Positions 1-7,600 of a DNA stretch of 48,246 nucleotides are shown here, piece after piece. This stretch comes from a virus. Location of the stretch: IMG/VR virus record IMGVR_UViG_3300017783_000041, positions 1-48,246 of that record, one strand, 5' to 3'. The notes beneath the pieces were generated by a model. That model did no database searches and was not told the origin of the DNA. It was given only the letters and a program-made list of their open reading frames with translations. Position numbers and translations under genes: made by a program. Each line of letters begins with the position of its first letter. The stretch's first letter is position 1.

Positions 1-2
1 TA

Positions 3-1160
3 CGTAGAGCAGCTTTAATTAGTTTGTTTTCTGCAGGTGACGATGAGATGATCTCGGCTAAGTCTGGTAATTGGTGGGAGACAGATCCACAAAGAGGTAG
101 ATCAAATAATTCTGCTGTTCTAATGAGACATAACGTAACTAAAGAGTTCTTTATGGATTTATGGAAACGTGTAGAGCTATCAGGATCAGGTGAACCTGGT
201 ATATACCTTAATAATGATAAAGACTGGGGTACAAACCCTTGTTGTGAAATAGCATTAAGACCTTTTCAGTTTTGTAACTTATGTGAAGTAAATGCTAGTG
301 ATATTGAATCACAAGAAGATTTAAACAATAGAGTGAAAGCAGCTGCGTTCATAGGAACGTTACAAGCAGGTTACACTGACTTTCATTATTTAAGAGACAT
401 ATGGCGAGAGACAACGGAAAAGGATGCTCTGATAGGGGTTTCAATGACTGGAATCGGGAGTGGAACAGTCCTAGGATACGACATGCAGAAAGCCGCTCAA
501 TTAGTAAAAAGAGAAAACACAAGAGTAGCAAAGGTAATTGGAATTAATCCAGCTGCACGATGTACAACCGTAAAGCCTGCAGGGACGACATCTCTGGCAT
601 TAGGAACATCATCTGGTATTCACGCGTGGCACAATGACCACTATGTCCGTAGAATCAGGGTTGGTAAAAACGAAAGTATATATAAATATTTAGTTGAAAA
701 CCATCCTATGTTAGTTGAAGATGAGTTTTTTAGACCTCACGACACTGCTGTAATTAGTATACCTCAAAAAGCACCTGAAGGTTCTATACTTAGAACTGAA
801 TCACCTTTTCAATTACTTGAACGTATAAAGAAGGTTGCTACAGAATGGGTTGTGCCTGGTCATAGAAAAGGTAGCAACACTCATAACGTATCTGCTACTG
901 TTAGTTTAAAAGCTGAAGAGTGGGAAGATGCAGGAGAGTGGATGTGGAATAACAGAAAATACTATAATGGTTTATCTGTATTACCATTTGATGGTGGAAC
1001 ATATACTCAAGCTCCTTTCGAGGATATTGACGAAGGAACTTATATAAATAAGTTACAACACTTAAAAGATATAAACTTAGAAAATGTACTCGAATCCGAA
1101 GATAACACTGATCTTAGTGGCGAGCTCGCTTGCGCTGGCGGTGCTTGTGAAATTACTTAA
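3..1160 (+). CDS. nrdJ: Class II (adenosylcobalamin-dependent) ribonucleoside-triphosphate reductase, C-terminal half
   Basis: Reduces ribonucleotides to deoxyribonucleotides for phage DNA synthesis. The reading frame is open to the left edge, so the N-terminal half lies outside the window. About 385 codons are seen of a family that is usually near 740. The NPCCEI motif (codons 234-251) holds the thiyl-radical cysteine and the active-site glutamate. A cysteine 11 residues later (in QFCNLCEV) matches the redox partner Cys419 of the Lactobacillus leichmannii enzyme. The tail ends CAGGACEIT, a CxxxxC pair that in the monomeric RTPR type reloads the active site with electrons from thioredoxin. 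Subunit architecture and tail point to the monomeric RTPR type, not class I or III. The gene is on the opposite strand to the late genes and ends just before a bidirectional terminator. Confidence 0.95.
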   Translation, partial: RRAALISLFSAGDDEMISAKSGNWWETDPQRGRSNNSAVLMRHNVTKEFFMDLWKRVELSGSGEPGIYLNNDKDWGTNPCCEIALRPFQFCNLCEVNASDIESQEDLNNRVKAAAFIGTLQAGYTDFHYLRDIWRETTEKDALIGVSMTGIGSGTVLGYDMQKAAQLVKRENTRVAKVIGINPAARCTTVKPAGTTSLALGTSSGIHAWHNDHYVRRIRVGKNESIYKYLVENHPMLVEDEFFRPHDTAVISIPQKAPEGSILRTESPFQLLERIKKVATEWVVPGHRKGSNTHNVSATVSLKAEEWEDAGEWMWNNRKYYNGLSVLPFDGGTYTQAPFEDIDEGTYINKLQHLKDINLENVLESEDNTDLSGELACAGGACEIT

Positions 1161-1177
1161 CACTTAAAAATTAAACT

Positions 1178-1216
1178 ATGTGTGAATTATGCGAAGGTCT
1201 TTGTCAAGGCTGCTAA
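1178..1216 (+). CDS. Possible 12-residue cysteine-rich peptide
   Basis: A mini-ORF begins 17 nt after the reductase stop and would encode MCELCEGLCQGC, with four cysteines in a CxxC-x3-CxxC arrangement. It has the A-rich leader seen before other genes here and lies between the reductase and its terminator, so it is on the same transcript. The spacing resembles a metal- or disulfide-binding knuckle. It might serve as a thiol donor or metal ligand for the reductase, but that is a guess. It could also be a chance ORF, since twelve codons carry little statistical weight. Confidence 0.35.
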   Translation: MCELCEGLCQGC

Positions 1217-1221
1217 ATAAT

Positions 1222-1253
1222 AAAAGGGGAGGTCATTACGACTTCCCCTTTTT
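1222..1253. terminator. Intrinsic terminator between convergent units, probably bidirectional
   Basis: A 12-bp stem with one G-T wobble (AAAAGGGGAGGT, loop CATTACG, ACTTCCCCTTTT) is followed by a T run on the + strand. On the - strand the stem is followed by TTTTATTATTT. It lies between the end of the reductase operon (+) and the end of the late operon (-), so it can stop transcription from both sides. Confidence 0.8.
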
Positions 1254-1262
1254 GGTTACAGG

Positions 1263-1290
1263 AACTTTGGGTATGGTGCCCAGTTTTTTT
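1263..1290 (+). terminator. Second, weaker intrinsic terminator for the reductase transcript
   Basis: An imperfect stem AACTTTGGG / CCCAGTT with a 7-nt loop runs directly into seven T residues on the + strand. It sits right behind the first hairpin and would catch read-through before it enters the 3' end of the late block. On the - strand it has no T run. Confidence 0.5.
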
Positions 1291-1302
1291 GTTCCTTATT
1301 AA

Positions 1303-1671
1303 TCATTTTGTTTTTGTAGAGACCTCTTCACCGTCTATAAATTTGCTTTTAAATATTTTCTTTTGTTTAATTTTTTTACCGCTATCACCTTTACCTACTT
1401 TTTTATATTTACTGATATACTTTCCTTTTCCACTAGGGTTTTTATCACCTTCGATAGCACCAGAAGATTTAACTTTTGATGTTGACTTCCAATCTTTGCC
1501 TTTCTTTTTCACTTTAACAATGGTTTTGTCACCTCTAGTTTTTGTCTTTCTGACGCCAGTCCACGCTCCTCCTCCTCCAAATAAATCATAGCCTTCAATA
1601 TATTCTTTTTCTTTTTCACCACCAACTTTATTCATTATAGCTGACATTCTTTGTAAATCTTTTCTTTCCAT
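1303..1671 (-). CDS. Hypothetical lysine-rich protein, last gene of the late block
   Basis: 122 residues, very basic, with many K, G and S residues in the last two thirds and a short GGGG run near the middle. No known domain was recognised. It starts 18 nt after the giant ejection protein gene and ends just before the bidirectional terminator, so it is probably co-transcribed with the ejection genes. A DNA-binding or minor virion role is possible from charge and position only. The + strand frame over the same bases lacks a leader and resembles no family, so the - strand frame was preferred. Confidence 0.65.
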   Translation of the reverse strand: MERKDLQRMSAIMNKVGGEKEKEYIEGYDLFGGGGAWTGVRKTKTRGDKTIVKVKKKGKDWKSTSKVKSSGAIEGDKNPSGKGKYISKYKKVGKGDSGKKIKQKKIFKSKFIDGEEVSTKTK

Positions 1672-1689
1672 TTTTTATTATTTACTATT

Positions 1690-4600
1690 TTAAAATCCAA
1701 ATTTTATTTTATCTTTACCGCTTTTCGTTTTATTTACTTTACCAAAACCAAAATCACTCTTATTATTAGTTTTGTTTTGCTTTTTGTCTTTATCAGGCTT
1801 TATCTGCCACTCTGGCCAACCAGCTAACATAGCTACCGTTTGCCAAGTTTCTGTATCTTCGGCTAATGCTGCTTCAATATTATTTACTTTGTTATAAACT
1901 CTATCAAGAGGTATGTTAGTAGTAGCTGAAAGCACCTTAGCACCAGCTTCATACGCTGGATTATCTAAGCTAAAACCTTTTTCAAATATTTCTTCTCTAC
2001 GTTTCTTACTATCAAATTGATAAGCCGCTTGCCTAACTTTAGATATTTTAGAACTAATAGGTGGAGATATTTGTAATAACTTATAAACAGCATCTACATA
2101 TTCAGGACGCTTTCTATCCGCTCTCTCATATATATCTAACAAGAAGTTTTTAATTACACCAGCTGTAGCTCCAGCAACACCTAAGCCTCTAAGTTGAGAG
2201 TCTAGCATACCATTAGCTATTTTATAGTATCTTTTGTTTTTATCCTTCTCGTGTGCCTCTAACTCTTTAGCTGTCATTTCGTCTTCATCATCTCCAAAAC
2301 CTAAAGCAAATAGTGATTGTTGTAAAGCATTGAATATTATGTTTTGCACAACGCCATAGTATATTATCTTACTTACATGAGATTTAGCATCACCTCTACC
2401 ATTTATTAAATCTTGAGCAGCTCTTTTTTGTAACCTAGCATATTGCATAGGAGTGTTGGCAAAAGCTAATACAACTCTACCTAGATCACTCGACTGTTGA
2501 GCAGATATTTTACTAGGATCTGAAGACTGTTGAGAAGTTTCAGCTATTTGTCTAAATTCAAGCATTGCTTTTTCTTTAGCCTCTGCTTCTGTTAAACCCT
2601 CGTTTTTTATAAGATCATTTATTCTATTACGATAAAATGTAGCACCACCTGAAGCTATAGCAAAACTATCAGCTATTTGAGTAGGTGCAAAACCTTTTTG
2701 TAATATATAATTTATAGCTGCTTTAGCTTTATTCTTACTTGTCGATGCTGCATCTGCTATTTCACTTTCAGATATATTTAATTTTAAACCATTACGTCTA
2801 TCCATTAAATAATCAGAGTTCATAAGATCCATAAAATCTTTCCAGTATTGCTTTTGATTAGCAAATGCTTTACCAGCTTTTATAGGGTTATTAAAACTCC
2901 AGTTAATAAAGTTTATAGAAGATATAGTCTGTAGCACAGCAGATCTTGCGTTTAAGAACATTATAGTACCAATAGAACCATTTACATAATCTAACACTCT
3001 GTTACTTAGTCTATTGCCGCTAAACAATCTATTCTTACCAGACTTCATACGCTTAAGTATGTTTTCCATAGACTCTCTATACTTCTCACCATAAGCAGCT
3101 TCTAACTTATTTAAGTTTTCTTCGCTAAATATAAGATCAGCATTTTCTAAAAATCCAGATTGTTCTAAATATTTTTTACGTTTAACAGTATTTAATACAT
3201 CTATTAAGTCAGTTGTTATTGTACCTGCTAACCAACTTTGTCCAGGCTTAGCGTAGCCATCGCCTTTAGTTAAGTTCATTAATTGATCTGCAAAAGCTTT
3301 TAACAATCCATCTGAATTAACTACATCAATAAGATCTTGTAAATCAGTTTTAGAAAGTCCAGGTGTATCATAACCCATCTTATTAAACAAGTAAACTCTT
3401 ACAGCTTGTTCATTAGTAAAACCTGTATCATTTTGTTTTCTAAGATTTTTAGGCACTTCTAAAGCTTTTTTAAGTGCTTTAAAGTCCTCCATAAGTTGTA
3501 GTCTATCAGTTGATAAGTTTTCTACAGCTCTGGCGTACGGATCAAGTAAGTTTTGCTTAAACCAAGCCATTTGACTATCACCTAACTTACCTTTACTTAA
3601 TAATGGATATATTAATCCCATGAAATCTTCAGCTGAATAAGGTATAAAGAATTTTTTATTACCTTTACCAGCGCCTCTGACTTTAGCTTTAGCTTTTGAG
3701 TAAGTTTTTTCACTTGCTATACCCGTTGTTTGCTCTATTATCTTGTTGAAATCTTCATTAACAGTTTTACTAAACTTAACTTTAGCTTGCTGCACTTTTG
3801 ATTTAACATCTAATTGACTTAAAGCATCTTGAACGGCTTCAACATTTTGATAAGCATCATCTGCAAAGTAAAAATCATTATAACCTTTAGCTGCTTTATC
3901 TATGATCCATTTAGCTTTAGCAGCGCCTGTAGAATTACCTAACCCAGTTATATTTTCTAATGGTATATTTAAACCTACACTATCTAAAAATTCTTTAATA
4001 GCTACTTGAGCTTCAGGTGCTCTAGCTGTTAGTACAAAAACATCTTCAGTTCCTCTAGCTTCTTGTATTTTTTTAGCTATATCTAATAATGGACCTGGCT
4101 TACCACCAGTTACTTTGTTAAACTCTGAAAAGTCAAACACATAACCTTCTTCTAATAATCTAGCTCCATCTTTAGCAAATTCTTCAGCATTTAATTTACC
4201 TTTAATTCCGTCAGGTGTTGTAAATAAAACGTCAGATTTAGTAGTCGCTAACGTGTCGTCAAAGTCAAACACTCTAATCTTTTTAACTGGAGCGCTAGGA
4301 TCACGAGCAATTGCTAAAGCTTCATCAACTGTTTTAGCGTAGCCTATAATATCTTCGTTAGTACTTGACTTACTAAAATTACCATAAGCAGGTTTAATTT
4401 GAGTTTTGTTTACTTCCTTAGCTTTTTGTACGTTTTCATATAAGTTTTTTAAGTTTTTACCTTTTATAGATTTTTTCCAGCTAATTGGTTTGCCATTTTT
4501 AATGGTGGGTGTATAAACAGTCATTTCAAATGGAAACTTACCAATTGAAAAGTTGTTAAAATACCTGCTAAACCTATTAATATATGCTAAAGGTATTGTG

Positions 4601-7600
4601 TCTTTGTATCTTATGTTTATAACGTCATCCATTTGCTCTGGAATAACACTAACAGATGCATCTGCAAACTTCTCTCTTAATTGGCTTTCATTTATTTGAC
4701 CATTAATATATTGAGCCATGTAAATCTTCATAACTCTAACAGGTGGATTGTGCTCAAACCTATAGTCGCTAGGGTTTGTGCTATCGCTAAGTGATATACT
4801 ATCAATAGGGTAAGCAGATCTTAATATAGAAGTCATATCACCAGTAGAAGACATGAAATACATACCTAAGTCATTTTTGCTTATACCTTCTTTTTTACCT
4901 TTATTATTTTTATAAAAGTTTAATACTCTTATTATTTCTTCTTGGTTACCTATAGCATCATTATAACTATCTGTTAAGGTTTTATCACTTAGCTTACCTG
5001 TTTTTAAAAATTCTTCTAAATAAAACTTTGTAGCAGCTTTTGACTGTTTAGCTCTATCAGTTTCTATTTTAACCCCATCGTAGAAAAAACCTTTACCTTT
5101 TTCATAAGTTAAAGCATTAGAATTGTCAAATGGTTTTAGTAAAACGTTTAGTAACTCAACCTTGTTGTTTAAAATACCATACCTAACACTACTACTTCTA
5201 CCACTTGCTTTTCCTTCTATTAATTTCCAAATACCTTTTAAGTTTTTAACCCACTTATGGTTTGGTAAAGAACCTATTTTAGCTGACGCTGCTAATGTTT
5301 CGTAATGTTGTAAAGCCCATTTAAAAAAGTCTAAATCATTATCAAACCTACTTCTATTAAATTTAAATATTTTTATCAAAGCGTTTTTAAAACTTTCTAT
5401 TTGCTTAACATCTCCAAAATTTACACCATCTTTATCTATTCCTAAACTTTCTTGAACGTCTACTCTAGGATCAGTTTGTTCTTCAAAAGTTTTGTATAAA
5501 TACTCGTTTAATTTTTCTTTATTTACGCTTTTTTTATCAAATTGTTTTTGTGGTGAATTATCAACAACTTTTTCAAATTCTTTAATTAAGTTTTCTTTAA
5601 CTTTTGTGTTTTCGTTATTTTTACCAGTAGTTAAAAACTTATCACCATACGTTTCTATAAAAGAAACTTCAATGTCTTGACCAATGTTTATTCTTTCTAT
5701 AAACTCAGAAAGTCCGCCTAAAAAGATAGCTTTATTATCTTCGTTTTTAATATCCCTAAAAGCTTTACCTAGGTTCTCTGATTTAGCAGTTTTAGAAAAA
5801 TAACCTGTTGGCATACCATCTTTAAGTGTTGATAAAGCTTCTTCAGACTTACCATCTAAAATTAATTGTTCTCTAACTTCTTGACTAGATATAACTTGAT
5901 CTAAGTTTCTTACAAAACCTTTTAATATATCACTAACTCCACCCTCGCTAGCTACTACTTTATTAACCCAATTATCTGGATTAGAATTAGTTATACCAAA
6001 AGCTTCTTTTATTTCTGAATCTTTTATATTAGGTTTTTTTATTTGAACTTGTAAACCAGGTTTAGTTTTAGCTCTTGCGCTACGTTTATTATAAAATTTT
6101 TCTAATAATTTTTTATTTACACCTGTTGATTTAAATTCAGAAGTGTAACCTTCTAATAATGATCCTTTAGCTAAGTCGATATTTGAGTTAATAAACTTTT
6201 GTATAGCTAACATTTCATCAGACTTTAAATCTGTATTTTTAGTTATTTTTTTAAATAAAGAGTCTGCTAAAGCTTTATCGTTTCTAGCTACCATGTCTAC
6301 TACTTCACGTAAAGCAAAACCTTTTAATTGTTTAATATTTTTAGCTTTAATATTTTTAGCTTTTGCTCTAACTGATTCTACAACATTATCTATGCTATAC
6401 ACCTTAGGTATTTTCTCTCTAACCTTAACACCTTTTCTTTCAGCCTGTCTTATTTCTTTGTCGGTTCTAGTATCTTCAGCTGGTGTATCATCTGCTTCTA
6501 ATTGTCTAGCTTGTTCAGAGTCTGTGCTAGTTGTAATAGATTTATCACCTATTTGTTCTTCATAGAAAGCAACAGCTCTTTTAGGTATGACGCTATTAAC
6601 ATATGTTGAGAACTCTAAACCCTTACTAGGGTCGTAATTTCTCATCACGCTTTGAAACTCTTTATTTAAAAAACTTATAGCTTCTTCAGATTCTATAGTG
6701 CCTTTTGATTTATCAAACTTCATAGCTCTTAAACCTAAACTATGGTATTGCTCTATAAAATCTGTTATTTTATCAGGATTTATGCTACCTTCTTTATACT
6801 GCTTAGCTAAACTAGTTGCTTCACTTTTACTCATAGCACCTTGAGCTCCTGCATCAATACCTTCTGAAACTATAGACCCAACTTGACCTTCAAAAGTTTG
6901 CTGTTTACCTTCTGATATAGCTTTAGACTGTCTAGCGTATTCTTTAACGAAGTTAAAAGCTTGTTTACCACTAACGAAGCTAGCGTTTTTATAACCGAAA
7001 GGCTTCAAGAAAGTATTTGTTATCATCCTACCTAACTCTTGAAAACCAGTTTCTTCAAAAGCTACTTCATTATTTATTACACCATCTGAAAGTGCTGTAA
7101 ACCACTCTTGACTAGTAGCATCTTCGGAGTTAATGTTATAATTGTTTAATAACCTATCGTTAACGGCTTTTATTTGCTTTTTATTTAATCTACTTTTAAA
7201 ATCTTTTATTAAGCTTTCGCTTTCTTCTAAAGTCTTTCCTTTTAATTGTTTATTTAGTATACCGTGTAGTAACTCGTGAGATGTAACAGGTATCTCTCTT
7301 AATTGCTCCGCGGCGGACTTATTTATATATATGTTGCCGTCTTCGTTTATATAACCAGTACTGTTTAAATCTTCAGTGTTAGTTACACCTAATTTAGATA
7401 AAGTTTTTTTATAAGTGTCACTATCTAAAACATTAAATTCTTTACCAGACTTTTCAGCTTCAGACCTAGCTTCTTCTTCTAGTCTAGAAAAGTTTTTATC
7501 AAAATCATAAACCTCATTAGTAGTTATTTCGCTTATTTGTGAATTTATATCTAATATTTCTTCTTTTTGCTTAGAAACTAAAGACTTATCGTCAGATGCA

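Noticed and set aside
1289-1591. 100-codon + strand frame opposite the 122-residue gene
   Set aside because: Leucine/phenylalanine/proline-rich shadow of a lysine-rich gene, overlaps the terminator area and has no leader; the - strand frame follows the late operon order.
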